From contig CBDBJR010000002.1 in NCBI GenBank assembly GCA_965206445.1, forward strand, positions 3,286,001-3,350,000: a stretch of 64,000 nt of DNA, read 5' to 3'. Source of the DNA: CBDBJR01 sp965206445. Lineage in GTDB: Bacteria; Pseudomonadota; Gammaproteobacteria; Arenicellales; Poriferihabitantaceae. The position numbers and the translations under genes were made by a program. Shown here piece after piece: positions 1 through 8,913 of this stretch (the stretch's first letter is position 1; every line of letters starts with the position of its first letter). Below the pieces are notes generated by a model. It searched no databases. It was not told the origin of the DNA and saw only the letters and a list, made by a program, of their open reading frames with translations.

Positions 1-181
1 CGGTGCAGCCGCCCTGCGCGGTCACGGTGCGGGCGACATTGGTCACCACCTGCTCGTGCCGGGAAGATAGAATACAGGCGACGGTATCAATCACCGCATC
101 GGTCGCACGCGCCAGCGCCGGCGCCGCGGTTATCGGCGGTGCGCCGGCGACCCAGTGTGACCATGCTTCGAGATGATTCAT
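1..181 (-). CDS. MmgE/PrpD family protein, N-terminal part (runs off left edge)
   Basis: An open frame begins with ATG at 181 and stays open to base 1. The 60 visible residues start MNHLEAWSHWVAGAPP and include ARATDAVIDTVACIL, which matches the usual N-terminal helix of the MmgE/PrpD (2-methylcitrate dehydratase-like) fold. The same family is encoded divergently at 1555-2922, so two members face away from each other with a shared promoter region between them. A 17-codon relic of this same gene start lies at 1307-1358, inside the duplicated promoter copy. The substrate cannot be told; members act on 2-methylcitrate, cis-aconitate or other hydroxy acids. The family call is fairly secure, the function is not. 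Confidence 0.7.
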   Translation of the reverse strand, partial: MNHLEAWSHWVAGAPPITAAPALARATDAVIDTVACILSSRHEQVVTNVARTVTAQGGCT

Positions 182-378
182 GCTGTGCTCCGGCGGATGC
201 AATAATAGAATAGCGGCGGCGCCCAAACGGCGGCGGCTTGACCGGGCGAATTATACGCCTGTATCCGACCGTTGCCAGACGGTATGATGGGCGCCGCAGT
301 AGAGCCAACACCGGTTTCAACCGAGTCAGTTTCAACCGAATCACGATGACCGCATCAAGCCAATTCGCCCAATTCGCC
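129..378. repeat. Promoter-region duplication, copy 1
   Basis: This 250 bp block is nearly identical to 1307-1587. It spans the first codons of the leftward MmgE/PrpD gene, the divergent intergenic region and the first 11 codons (MTASSQFAQFA) of the rightward MmgE/PrpD gene. After base 378 the two copies diverge: copy 1 runs into the dioxygenase, copy 2 into the MmgE/PrpD gene. Copy 1 carries two 15-bp units starting TTTCAACCG (315 and 330); copy 2 carries four. Confidence 0.9.
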
Positions 379-1245
379 ATGAAAACCAAATTTAAAACCA
401 TACAGGCAGTCCCTGTCAGTCGGGAGGTTGGCGCCGAAATTACCGGCGTCGATATTGCCGCTGACGTCAGCGAGGAACAGCTTGCCGAACTAAAGCAGGC
501 TTACAGCGATTTTGGTGTCATCTTTCTGCGTGACCAGGACATCAGCCCGGATCAACATATCGCGTTTGCAAGGCGATGGGGTGAGATCAACGTCAATCGA
601 TTTTTCCAGCCGGTTGAATCACATCCGGTTATTGCCGAAGTGCGCAAGGAACCCATTCAGAAGTCTAATATTGGCTCTGCCTGGCATACCGATCACTCTT
701 ACGACCCTATTCCGGCGATGGGGTCGATTCTGTATGCCCGTGCGGTGCCGAAGCTGGGTGGTGATACGCTGTTTTCAAGTATGTATGCGGCCTATGATGC
801 GCTTTCCGAAGGCATGAAAAAGACCTTGTCAGGCCTGCGCGCCGAACATTCGAGTCGGCACGCCTTTGGCGAGCAGGCCTATGTCGATATGGACATGGAA
901 GATATTGGTGGACGGCTCGGCAACACCGACGCCGCCACCCAGGATGCCACCCATCCGGTGATCATTCGTCACCCGCTTTCAGGTCGCCCAGCACTCTATG
1001 TGAACGGCGATTTCACGGTCAAGTTCGCAGGCTGGACTAAAGCTGAGTCACAGCCATTGCTCGATTTCCTTTACGAACATGCCCGTCAAAACGAATTTAC
1101 CTGCCGTTTTCAATGGCAAAAAGGCTCCATGGCAATCTGGGATAATCGCGCAACCCATCACTGCGCGATGAACGACTACCATGGAGAATTACGCCTGATG
1201 CATCGTATTACGATTGCAGGCGAGGCCTTGGTAGCGGCTGACTAA
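379..1245 (+). CDS. TauD/TfdA family Fe(II)/2-oxoglutarate-dependent dioxygenase
   Basis: A 288-residue protein of the TauD/TfdA family, cytosolic non-haem iron enzymes that use 2-oxoglutarate and oxygen to hydroxylate small acids or sulfonates. The iron ligands are visible: HTD at about residues 103-105 and the distal histidine in NRATHHCAMNDY (about 261), with the 2-oxoglutarate arginine in RLMHRITI. The family-like start is ATG 379 (MKTKFKTIQ), but no ribosome site precedes it. In frame, 33 bases upstream, is the copied MmgE/PrpD start codon (ATG 346), so the product may carry an 11-residue borrowed leader. The gene sits between two copies of a divergent promoter region, as if inserted there. 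The substrate is unknown; taurine is only one possibility. Confidence 0.85.
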   Translation: MKTKFKTIQAVPVSREVGAEITGVDIAADVSEEQLAELKQAYSDFGVIFLRDQDISPDQHIAFARRWGEINVNRFFQPVESHPVIAEVRKEPIQKSNIGSAWHTDHSYDPIPAMGSILYARAVPKLGGDTLFSSMYAAYDALSEGMKKTLSGLRAEHSSRHAFGEQAYVDMDMEDIGGRLGNTDAATQDATHPVIIRHPLSGRPALYVNGDFTVKFAGWTKAESQPLLDFLYEHARQNEFTCRFQWQKGSMAIWDNRATHHCAMNDYHGELRLMHRITIAGEALVAAD

Positions 1246-1256
1246 ACCCCAGCCTG

Positions 1257-1275
1257 GCCAGGAGGTCATCCTGGC
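1257..1275 (+). terminator. Short hairpin after the dioxygenase
   Basis: GCCAGGA (1257-1263) pairs with TCCTGGC (1269-1275) around a 5-base loop, 11 bases after the stop codon. No T-run follows, so a role as intrinsic terminator is uncertain. Confidence 0.35.
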
Positions 1276-1306
1276 TGGATTCGCTCAGGCCGCTGACTTC
1301 GCCACA

Positions 1307-1587
1307 GTTATCGGCGGTGCGCCGGCGACCCAGTGTGACCGTGCTTCGAGATGATTCATGCTGCGCTCCGGCGGATACAATAATAGAATAGCGGCGTCGC
1401 CCAAACGGCGGCGGCTTGACCGGGCGAATTATTACGCCTGTATCCGACCACTGCCAGACGGTATGATTGGCGCCGCAGTAGAGCCAACACCGGTTTCAAC
1501 CGCGACCGTTTCAACCGTGGCCTTTTCAACCGAATCCGTTTCAACCGAATCACGATGACCGCATCAAGCCAATTCGCCCAATTCGCC
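1307..1587. repeat. Promoter-region duplication, copy 2
   Basis: The second copy of the block at 129-378, 31 bases longer because it has four instead of two 15-bp units (TTTCAACCG at 1494, 1509, 1524, 1539) and one extra T. It still holds the first codons of the leftward MmgE/PrpD gene as a relic and leads into the intact rightward gene. This is probably the original promoter of the 1555-2922 gene. Confidence 0.9.
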
Positions 1588-2922
1588 GCCCGCCTGCGGT
1601 TTGCCGACCTCCCGGCCGAGGTGGTCGCCGGCACCGTCGATCTGTTTGTTGACTGGCTCGGCTCGGCCCTGGCCGGGTCACGCGCGCAGCCGGTGCAGCA
1701 ATTGCAGGCATTCGCGCTGCAAATGGGGCCGCAGGGCGGCGGGGCGCAACTGCTGGGGTGCCGCAAATTCACCTCGCCGTGGCTGGCGGCGATGGTCAAT
1801 GGCGCATCCTCGCACGTGGTCGAGCAGGACGACCTGCATAATCAATCCGTGCTGCACCCGGCCACAGTGGTGTTTCCGCCGCTGCTGGCGCTCGCGCAGG
1901 CCGGCGATAACGGCCGCCGATTCAGCGGCGCGGATTTGATTACCGCGGCGGTTGCCGGCTACGAATGCGGCATTCGCGCGGGCGAATACCTCGGCCGCAG
2001 CCACTACCGTATTTTTCACACCACGGCCACCGCCGGCACGCTGGCGGCGGCGATGGCGGTCAGTAATCTACTGCGGCTGGACGACCGGCAAACGCTTCAC
2101 GCACTCGGCTCCGCCGGCACCCAGGCCGCCGGGCTGTGGCAATTCCTCGAAGACGCGGCCGACTCGAAGCAACTGCACGCCGCCAAAGCCTGCGCCGACG
2201 GCCTGCTGTCGGCGCTGCTGGCACGCAGCGGATTCACCGGCGCCAGCCAGATCCTGGAAGGCCATAAAGGGATGCAGGCCGGGATGCTCGGCGAGGGCGA
2301 TGCGAGCAAACTGACGGCGCAACTGGGCACGCGCTGGGCGACGCTGGAAACGTCGTGCAAATTTCACGCCTCATGCCGGCATACGCACCCGGCCGCCGAC
2401 GCGCTGCTGACCATACGCACGCAGCCCGGGTTCGATTTTCGCCGGGTAAAATCGGTCGAAGTGTTTGTCTATCAGGCCGCGCAGGACGTACTCGGCCTGG
2501 TGGATATTCCCCGCAGCATCCACCAATCCAAGTTTTCGATGGGCTTTGTGCTGGCGCTGATTGCGCGCTACGGCTCGGCCAGTGTGGCCGATTTCACCCC
2601 GCAAGCACTCACCGACCCGGATAACCTGGCGTTTTTGAACACCGTGACGATGACCGTTGACCCGGAAATCGACCAACTGTATCCAACCCAATGGGCGGCC
2701 CGGGTGGTGGTCGAGCTGCAAACCGGCGCGCGCTACTGCCACAGCGTAACCACCCCCAAAGGCGACCCGGACAACCGCTTGAGCCGCGCCGAACTGGAGA
2801 CCAAATTTTTATTCCTGCAATCCCATTTTGGTGCGGCCGATGCGGATGAGAGCGCCCGCTTGATCAAGGCCGCCTGGCATCTGGCGGAGCTGGATGACGT
2901 TGCCGCCGCGTTTGTGCTGTAG
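1555..2922 (+). CDS. MmgE/PrpD family protein
   Basis: A full-length (455 residues) member of the MmgE/PrpD family, whose characterised members are 2-methylcitrate or cis-aconitate processing enzymes of propionate or organic-acid metabolism. Features seen are the helical N-terminal part (VVAGTVDLFVDWLGSALAG), the central YECGIRAGEYLGRSHY region and KFHASCRHTHPAADAL, the segment where family members carry conserved Lys, His and Arg residues. ATG 1555 begins MTASSQFAQFAARLRF. No clear Shine-Dalgarno sequence is present; four 15-bp TTTCAACCG units end just upstream. It lies divergent from a paralogue at the left edge. Substrate unknown; no prpB or prpC lies nearby, so a true methylcitrate cycle role is not supported here. 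Confidence 0.85.
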   Translation: MTASSQFAQFAARLRFADLPAEVVAGTVDLFVDWLGSALAGSRAQPVQQLQAFALQMGPQGGGAQLLGCRKFTSPWLAAMVNGASSHVVEQDDLHNQSVLHPATVVFPPLLALAQAGDNGRRFSGADLITAAVAGYECGIRAGEYLGRSHYRIFHTTATAGTLAAAMAVSNLLRLDDRQTLHALGSAGTQAAGLWQFLEDAADSKQLHAAKACADGLLSALLARSGFTGASQILEGHKGMQAGMLGEGDASKLTAQLGTRWATLETSCKFHASCRHTHPAADALLTIRTQPGFDFRRVKSVEVFVYQAAQDVLGLVDIPRSIHQSKFSMGFVLALIARYGSASVADFTPQALTDPDNLAFLNTVTMTVDPEIDQLYPTQWAARVVVELQTGARYCHSVTTPKGDPDNRLSRAELETKFLFLQSHFGAADADESARLIKAAWHLAELDDVAAAFVL

Positions 2923-3119
2923 CCGGCGGTGGGCGGTTTTATTTCTTTTGCCAGACAATCGATAGATATATAGAATGGGATGCCCGGAATCAACAATTCT
3001 GTTGGGGGATTGTGGAGTGGTCGATCATTTTGTGACAACCTGGTTAAGCAACTTTTTTCAATTCAACCATCGCTACTGGACAGTAATATCTATTGAACCA
3101 CTTCAACACTTGCAATACA

Positions 3120-3350
3120 TTAATTGTAAGGCTCTCCCGGTTGACCAATAACCAATCCTTCCAACCGATCAAGCGCCACGCACTCCCCTCGTCCGGCGTG
3201 TTCTCTCAGCTCCTCACCATTTGCGCAGAAAAATACATTCCTTTTGCATTCCCCACAAAAGCGAATGTTTTCATCTTTCGTTGCGTCAAGACTTTTCCAA
3301 AGCATCGGACATTTGAAAGCAAATTCGCAGTTTTCAATCAGTTTCCCCAT
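3120..3350 (-). CDS. Small Cys-rich conserved hypothetical protein
   Basis: A 76-residue protein beginning MGKLIENCEFAFKCP. The start at 3350 is chosen because GGGGAGGAG lies about 11 bases upstream. Cysteines occur as FKCP, RFCGECKR, FFCANG and GECVAL, with the spacing of a small zinc-binding fold; the pattern (CP...W..L...R.C..C...V..C....EL...G.CVAL) resembles short uncharacterised bacterial proteins that I remember but cannot name. It stands alone between two unrelated genes. A longer reading frame extends upstream of 3350 but lacks a ribosome site. Confidence 0.6.
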   Translation of the reverse strand: MGKLIENCEFAFKCPMLWKSLDATKDENIRFCGECKRNVFFCANGEELREHAGRGECVALDRLEGLVIGQPGEPYN

Positions 3351-3496
3351 TTCTTTGTCTCCTCCCCAAACGGGTCTTTGGTTTCGGGATGCCAAAATTC
3401 AAATCCAAGGTGATACGCTCGGACAATAAACCGTAGAAAATCGGCGCCAGAATAAACAGCTACCATACATCCCTATACCCAAAACACCGCACACCT

Positions 3497-4267
3497 CTAC
3501 TGCTTCCGCAAAAACACCGGCTTGTCCGGCGCCGACAGCTGACGGCTGTAGCGGTAGCCGCTGCCGTCAAACTGCGGCAGGTCATCGGCGCGGGTGATAC
3601 GATTCCTGATCACCCAGGCGGCCAATGCACCGCGGGCGCGTTTGGCGAAGAAGCTGATCAGCTTGTATTCGCCGTTCTTCCAGTCTTTGAACACCGGCGT
3701 GACGACTGTCGCCCGCAACGCCTGCGGGTCAACGGCGCGATAGTATTCGTTGGACGCCAGATTCAGCAGCGTGTCCGACTGAATCCGCGTCAATTGTCGG
3801 TTTAGTGCCTGGCTGATTTGCGGCCCCCAGAATGCGTACAGGTCACCGCCTTTTTCGGTGCGCAGTCTGGTGCCCATTTCCAGTCGATACGGCTGCATTA
3901 AATCCAGCGGGCGCAGCACGCCGTACAAGCCGGACAGGATGCGCAGGTGCTGCTGTGCGTACGCAAAATCGGGCGGCGCAAACGTGTCCGCATCCAGACC
4001 GACGTAGACGTCGCCCTTGAAGGCCAGAATCGCCTGGCGGGCATTTTTTGCGGTGAACGGGCGCCGCCAATCGAGATTGCGCCGGACGTTGAGTTCGGCC
4101 AGCGCGGGGCTGATTTTCATCAGCCGGCTCAATTGCGCAGACGAATACGCGCGTAGCGCGCGGTTCAATTCGCCGCTGTGCTCGAGCAGCGCCGGCTGGG
4201 TGGCCCGGCCGGCCGTCAGTGGGCTGTCAAAATCCAGCGTTTTGGCTGGGGAGATAACCATTAGCAT
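3497..4267 (-). CDS. yaaA: Peroxide stress protein YaaA (DUF328/UPF0246)
   Basis: A 256-residue protein with the hallmark start MLMVISPAKTLDFDSP, plus SGLYGVLRPLDLMQPYRLEMG and NLASNEYYRAV, all typical of YaaA. In Escherichia coli YaaA lowers intracellular iron during hydrogen peroxide stress and belongs to the OxyR regulon; the fold binds DNA in vitro. Length matches the family (about 258). AGAGG lies 8 bases before ATG 4267. It is followed on the same strand by nothing for about 150 bases; the upstream neighbour is lon on the same strand. No OxyR site was recognised by eye. Confidence 0.95.
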   Translation of the reverse strand: MLMVISPAKTLDFDSPLTAGRATQPALLEHSGELNRALRAYSSAQLSRLMKISPALAELNVRRNLDWRRPFTAKNARQAILAFKGDVYVGLDADTFAPPDFAYAQQHLRILSGLYGVLRPLDLMQPYRLEMGTRLRTEKGGDLYAFWGPQISQALNRQLTRIQSDTLLNLASNEYYRAVDPQALRATVVTPVFKDWKNGEYKLISFFAKRARGALAAWVIRNRITRADDLPQFDGSGYRYSRQLSAPDKPVFLRKQ

Positions 4268-4414
4268 AGGGAATCCTCTTGTCGGTTGGTCAAAGGCGGT
4301 CGCGACGCTCAGGCCGTCGGTCGCCGCAGACCGGCCTATTTTACCCGCACCGGCCGGTCGCCGACGACCCCGGTGGCGCGGAAGTCGCCCGGCGACAGCC
4401 GGCGACGATACAGC

Positions 4415-6823
4415 CTACCATAGCGCTTGCAGCACCTGCGGGTATTCGCCGACAAAACTGACCCGGACACCGGTTTTGATGTAGTCGGGCAGTTCGTCAA
4501 CGTCGCCTCGATTCGCCTCCGGCAGCAGCAGGCTGCGGATTTTCATGCGGCGGGCGGCGATGACTTTTTCTTTGATGCCGCCCACCGGCAGCACCTGGCC
4601 GGTCAGCGACAGCTCGCCGCTCATCGCCAGTGAGCGCTTGATGCGCTTGCCGCGCGCCAGCGAAATCAGCGCCGACGCCATCGTGATGCCGGCGCTCGGG
4701 CCGTCTTTTGGCGTTGCGCCGGCCGGCACGTGCAGATGCACCGTGGCGCGCTCGAAAAACGCCTGATCGATGCCGAGTGCGGCGGCGTTGCCGAGCACAT
4801 AGCTGTACGCGATATGCGCCGATTCGCGCATCACGTCGCCCAGCTGGCCGGTCAGTTTGAAGCCGTGCGCAAAACGATGGCTACGGGTGGCCTCGACATC
4901 CAGCGTCGCGCCGCCCAGTGCCGTCCACGCCAGGCCGGTGACCACGCCGACGCCCTTGATGCGATTCTGCCGGGCGAACGGGGGTTTGCCCAGATACGTT
5001 TCCAGATCATCCGCTTTGACGCGAATCGGCAACCGGCGATTGCCCGGGCGCCGTTTAACCAGTTTCACCACCGCCTTGCGGGTAATCGTGCCGAGCAGCT
5101 TTTCCAGCTTGCGCACCCCCGCCTCGCGCGCATAGTCGGCCACAATCCTGCGCAGCGCCGCCGGCTCGATGTGCAGCTGGCCGCGCGCCTTCAGGCCGGC
5201 TTTGTCTAGCTGCCGGGGCAGCAGATGCTTGCGGGCAATCGCGACTTTTTCCGCCGCCAGATAGCCCGACAGGCGAATCTGCTCCATCCGATCCAGCAGC
5301 GGCGCCGGGATGCTGTCCAGCTGATTGGCGGTGCAGATAAACAACACGTTCGACAAATCTACCCGCACGTCCAGATAATGGTCGAGAAAATACCGGTTCT
5401 GCTCCGGGTCCAGCGCCTCCAGCAGCGCCGACGCCGGGTCGCCGTGATACGACCCGCCCAGCTTGTCGATTTCATCCAGCATGATCACCGGGTTGCCGGT
5501 TTCGCACTCCCGCAGGGCCTGCACAAACTTGCCCGGCATGGCGCCGATATAGGTGCGCCGGTGGCCCTTGATTTCGGCCTCGTCACGCATGCCGCCGAGC
5601 GAGAAGCGATAAAACCGGCGCCCCAGCGTGTGGGCAATCGAGCGCCCAAGCGAGGTTTTACCCACCCCGGGCGGCCCCACCAGCAAGATGATCGAGCCGG
5701 AAAATGCGCCTTTCATTTTGCCGACGGCAATAAATTCCAGGATGCGCTGCTTGACCTCCACCAGCCCTTCGTGCTCCCGGTCGAGGGTTTTTTCGGCCTG
5801 CGCCAGATTCAGCCGGTCAACGCTCAGCTTGCCCCACGGCACGCTGGTCAGCCAATCGAGATAGTTGCGGGTGACCGTGTATTCGGGCGAGCCGCGTTCC
5901 AGCACGGCCAGCTTGTCGAATTCTTCCTCGAGCCGCTTCATCGCCTGCCCGGGCACCCGGCAATCGGCCAGCCTGGCCCGCAGCGCGTCGATTTCGGCGG
6001 TGCGATCGTCTTTGGCAATGCCCAGCTCCTGCTGGATGAATTTGAGCTGCTGGCGCAGAAACATCTCGCGCTGGTGCTGGGTAATTTCCTGCTCGATATG
6101 CTGGCGTATCTCGGTCTGCGCCCGGGCGATTTCGACCTCTTTTTGCAGCAGAATCAGGGTTTTTTCCATCCGCGGCCGCAATTCGACGGTCTCGAGAATC
6201 TCCTGCATGTCACCCGCCGAGGCGGTCGTCAGGCTGGCGCCAAAATCGGCCAGCCGCGACGGCTCGCCGGTGCCAAAATAGCTCAGGAACATTTTCAGCT
6301 CTTCGCCGTACATCGGGTTCAGCGGCAGCAATTCCTTGATGATGTTGACGATCGCCGTTGTGTAGGCCTTTATCTCGGTGGTGGCTTTCGGGCTGAGCTC
6401 GGGAAAGTAGCTGACCTGTACGCTGAACGGGGATTTTTTCGCCACCCATTCATCAATCCGAAACCGTTGTATGCCGGCCAGCACGGCGTGCAACTGCTCT
6501 CCCTGCTGCTCGATTTGATGCACCCGGCAGACGGTGCCGATGCGGCGAAAATGCGTCCATTCCACCTGCTCCGGGCTGGCCCCGTCGGTAAAGACCACGC
6601 CGACGTGGGCATGGCCGGATTGGTGCACCGCCTTCAGCGTCGGCCCCCATTTTTCGACCGCCAGGACCAACGGCAAAATCTGTCCGGGGAAGAACGGCTT
6701 TTTTTCCAGCGGCAGCAGGTGCAGCTGGCCGGGCAGCAGGTCGTCGGGGCGGGCGATATCGGTGGTCGTCTCGGCGGCGTCGGCGACCGTGTCGGCGGCG
6801 TTGTCCGGTTGTAAGCTGCTCAT
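4415..6823 (-). CDS. lon: ATP-dependent protease Lon
   Basis: A cytosolic AAA+ serine protease that degrades misfolded and regulatory proteins. Domains in order: N-terminal substrate-binding LON domain (LHLLPLEKKPFFPG), coiled middle, AAA+ module with Walker A GPPGVGKTS near residue 383 and Walker B VIMLDEIDKLG, and the C-terminal protease domain with catalytic Ser in PKDGPSAG (about 709) and Lys in GGIKEKVIAARR (about 751). Length from MSSLQPDN is 802, close to the usual 780-820. The frame is open further up, with possible ATGs at 6847 and 6910, so the start is uncertain. The N-terminus has an Ala/Asp-rich extension. No recognisable heat-shock promoter was found directly upstream. Confidence 0.95.
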   Translation of the reverse strand: MSSLQPDNAADTVADAAETTTDIARPDDLLPGQLHLLPLEKKPFFPGQILPLVLAVEKWGPTLKAVHQSGHAHVGVVFTDGASPEQVEWTHFRRIGTVCRVHQIEQQGEQLHAVLAGIQRFRIDEWVAKKSPFSVQVSYFPELSPKATTEIKAYTTAIVNIIKELLPLNPMYGEELKMFLSYFGTGEPSRLADFGASLTTASAGDMQEILETVELRPRMEKTLILLQKEVEIARAQTEIRQHIEQEITQHQREMFLRQQLKFIQQELGIAKDDRTAEIDALRARLADCRVPGQAMKRLEEEFDKLAVLERGSPEYTVTRNYLDWLTSVPWGKLSVDRLNLAQAEKTLDREHEGLVEVKQRILEFIAVGKMKGAFSGSIILLVGPPGVGKTSLGRSIAHTLGRRFYRFSLGGMRDEAEIKGHRRTYIGAMPGKFVQALRECETGNPVIMLDEIDKLGGSYHGDPASALLEALDPEQNRYFLDHYLDVRVDLSNVLFICTANQLDSIPAPLLDRMEQIRLSGYLAAEKVAIARKHLLPRQLDKAGLKARGQLHIEPAALRRIVADYAREAGVRKLEKLLGTITRKAVVKLVKRRPGNRRLPIRVKADDLETYLGKPPFARQNRIKGVGVVTGLAWTALGGATLDVEATRSHRFAHGFKLTGQLGDVMRESAHIAYSYVLGNAAALGIDQAFFERATVHLHVPAGATPKDGPSAGITMASALISLARGKRIKRSLAMSGELSLTGQVLPVGGIKEKVIAARRMKIRSLLLPEANRGDVDELPDYIKTGVRVSFVGEYPQVLQALW

Positions 6824-6967
6824 TGCGTCGATCTCATTGCGTCTCATTGCGGTGTACGGTGGTCGATTCGCCTGCCACCGGCGGCGACGGGCGAACAGGC
6901 CAGCTACCATATAGGGGCGGCGCTCAAAATTACCAGTGCAGCCCCGCCGTGCCCGCGCGGCGATGAT

Positions 6968-7669
6968 TCATTCATCCCGGATTCTGCCGTCTTCGATACG
7001 AACGACCCGGTGCATTTTTTGTGCCAGTTGCAGGTCGTGGGTGACGATGATCAGGCCGGTTCCAAACTCCCGGTTCAATTCGATCATCAGATCATGGATC
7101 GATTCGGCGGTGGGTCTGTCCAGGTTGCCGGTCGGCTCATCGGCCATCAGGCATTGCGGCCGGGTCACCATCGCGCGCGCGATTGCCGTGCGCTGACGCT
7201 CGCCGCCGGACAGCTCACCCGGCTTGTGCTCGAGCCGCGCCTGCAGGCCGACCCGCTCGAGGATGTTTTGCGCCCGCTCGAGCGCCTGAGCGGGCGGCAT
7301 GCGCCGGATCAGCAGCGGCATGGCCACATTTTCAAGCGCCGTGAACTCGCCCAGCAGATGGTGAAATTGATAGACGAACCCGAGCGCCCGATTGCGCAGG
7401 TGGCCGCGCGCCGTTTGCGACAGCGTGTTGATCTCCTGGCCGGCGACCAGCACCCGGCCACGGCTGGGCTCGGCCAGCCCGCCGAGGATGTGCAGCAGCG
7501 TGCTTTTGCCGGAGCCGGAGGTGCCGACAATCGCCGTCCGGTCGCCCGCTTGAAGGCGAAAGTTGATGCCGCGCAGCGCGTCAACTTGCAGCCCGCCTTC
7601 GAGGAAGGTTTTCGCCACATCGCGGCATTCCACCACGGCGGCGGCGGTCGAGACCGGGGCCGGCATCAT
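6968..7669 (-). CDS. lolD: Lipoprotein-releasing ABC transporter, ATPase LolD
   Basis: A 233-residue ABC ATPase that powers release of outer-membrane lipoproteins from the inner membrane to the chaperone LolA. Seen: Walker A GTSGSGKST, signature LSGGERQR, Walker B LMADEPTGNLD and the switch histidine in VTHDL. The FVYQFHHLLGEFTALENV segment is typical of LolD. Its ATG overlaps the stop of the upstream LolC/E gene by four bases (ATGA), showing translational coupling in the prfB-lysS-lolC-lolD operon. It is the last gene of that run; no second permease gene follows. Confidence 0.93.
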   Translation of the reverse strand: MMPAPVSTAAAVVECRDVAKTFLEGGLQVDALRGINFRLQAGDRTAIVGTSGSGKSTLLHILGGLAEPSRGRVLVAGQEINTLSQTARGHLRNRALGFVYQFHHLLGEFTALENVAMPLLIRRMPPAQALERAQNILERVGLQARLEHKPGELSGGERQRTAIARAMVTRPQCLMADEPTGNLDRPTAESIHDLMIELNREFGTGLIIVTHDLQLAQKMHRVVRIEDGRIRDE

Positions 7670-8913
7670 TCGTAGCGCAGCGCTTCCGCCGGCTGCACCC
7701 GGGAGGCCTTCCAGGCCGGGTAGATGGTCGCCAGGAAACTCAGCAGCAGGGATATCAGCACCACCCCCGTGACATCGCGCCAGCGCATCTCGGCCGGAAA
7801 ATCGCTGATCACATACACGTCCGCCGGGAATAATTCGAGCTTAAAGAAACTTTCGATCGCCGGGATCAGGGTATCGACATTCAACGCGGTCACGATGCCG
7901 AGCACGCCGCCGAGCAGCGTCCCGATCACGCCGATCAGCGCCCCTTGCAGCATAAACACCTTGACCACGCTCGCCGGGCTCAGCCCCAGCGTCCGCAAGA
8001 TGGCGATTTCCGCTTTTTTGTCGGTGACGATCATCACCAGCGTGGACACCATATTGAATGCCGCCACCGCCACAATCAGCAGCAGCACAATAAACACCAC
8101 CCGCTTTTCAATTTCCAGAGCGCGAAAAAAATTGGTGTGCTCCATCGTCCAATCGCGCACCTCGTAGCCGTACGGCAGCGCATCGAACAGCCGCCGGCGC
8201 ACCTGCCGCGACTGTTCGGCATCATGCAGTTTGAGGCGCACGCCGCTCGCCCGGCCGTCGGTGCTCAGCAGCCGCGCGGCATCTTCGAGATGAACCAGCG
8301 CGATGCCGCTATCGTATTCATGCATATCGAGCTTGAACAACCCGACCACGGTGAAGCGCTTCAGGCGCGGCAGCAGCCCGGCCGGGGTAACCTTGCCTTT
8401 GGGCGTGATCAGCGTCACCTTGTCGCCCACGCGCAGGCCGAGAAAGCGCGCCAGCGTATCGCCCAGAATGATGCCGAAATCGCCGGCCCGCAGCGCATCG
8501 GCATCGCCGGCGACGACGTGCCGCAGCAACTCGGACACCCGCCGCTCCTGCTGCGGCAGCACCCCGCGGATCTGCACGCCGGCGACTTCACCGCCTTTGG
8601 TCAGCATGCCCTGCCCCAGGATGAACGGCGCCTGCGCCACCACATCGGTGTGCGCGGCGATTTGCCGCTGCGTCTGGCGCCAGTCTTGCAGCAGGCCGCC
8701 GTGACCGCTGACGGTGACATGCGAGACGACAAACAGGATGCGATCGCGCAAGTCCTTATGGAAACCGTTCATGATCGACAGGACGGTAATCAGCGCCCAG
8801 ACGCCCAGCACACTGCCGATGATCGAGGTCGCGGAGATAAACGAAATAAAGCGGTTGCGGCTTTTGGCGCGCGTATAACGCAGCCCGATCAACAGCTCCA
8901 GCGGTCTGATCAC
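7666..8913 (-). CDS. lolC: Lipoprotein-releasing ABC transporter permease LolC/LolE family
   Basis: A 415-residue inner-membrane permease: one N-terminal membrane helix (FISATSIIGSVLGVWALITV), a large periplasmic domain and three C-terminal helices (VVFIVLLLIVAVAAFNMVST and two more), the LolC/LolE plan. The conserved segment TDKKAEIAILRTLGLS, the coupling helix that contacts LolD, is present. Only one permease gene is seen, so the complex may be a homodimeric LolF-type system, or a second gene lies elsewhere. The start overlaps the lysS stop by four bases, and its own stop overlaps the lolD start. Confidence 0.92.
   Translation of the reverse strand: MIRPLELLIGLRYTRAKSRNRFISFISATSIIGSVLGVWALITVLSIMNGFHKDLRDRILFVVSHVTVSGHGGLLQDWRQTQRQIAAHTDVVAQAPFILGQGMLTKGGEVAGVQIRGVLPQQERRVSELLRHVVAGDADALRAGDFGIILGDTLARFLGLRVGDKVTLITPKGKVTPAGLLPRLKRFTVVGLFKLDMHEYDSGIALVHLEDAARLLSTDGRASGVRLKLHDAEQSRQVRRRLFDALPYGYEVRDWTMEHTNFFRALEIEKRVVFIVLLLIVAVAAFNMVSTLVMIVTDKKAEIAILRTLGLSPASVVKVFMLQGALIGVIGTLLGGVLGIVTALNVDTLIPAIESFFKLELFPADVYVISDFPAEMRWRDVTGVVLISLLLSFLATIYPAWKASRVQPAEALRYE

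Noticed and set aside
1494..1553. 15-bp TTTCAACCG units as a mini-CRISPR
   Set aside because: Spacing and unit are far too short and the intervening bases are near-repeats.
1555..2922. prpD of a methylcitrate cycle
   Set aside because: No prpB or prpC nearby and a divergent family paralogue instead; only the family name is supported.
5225..6814. A 529-codon plus-strand frame opposite lon
   Set aside because: Low-complexity His/Gln/Arg-rich translation typical of GC-rich antisense; lon motifs on the other strand are unambiguous.
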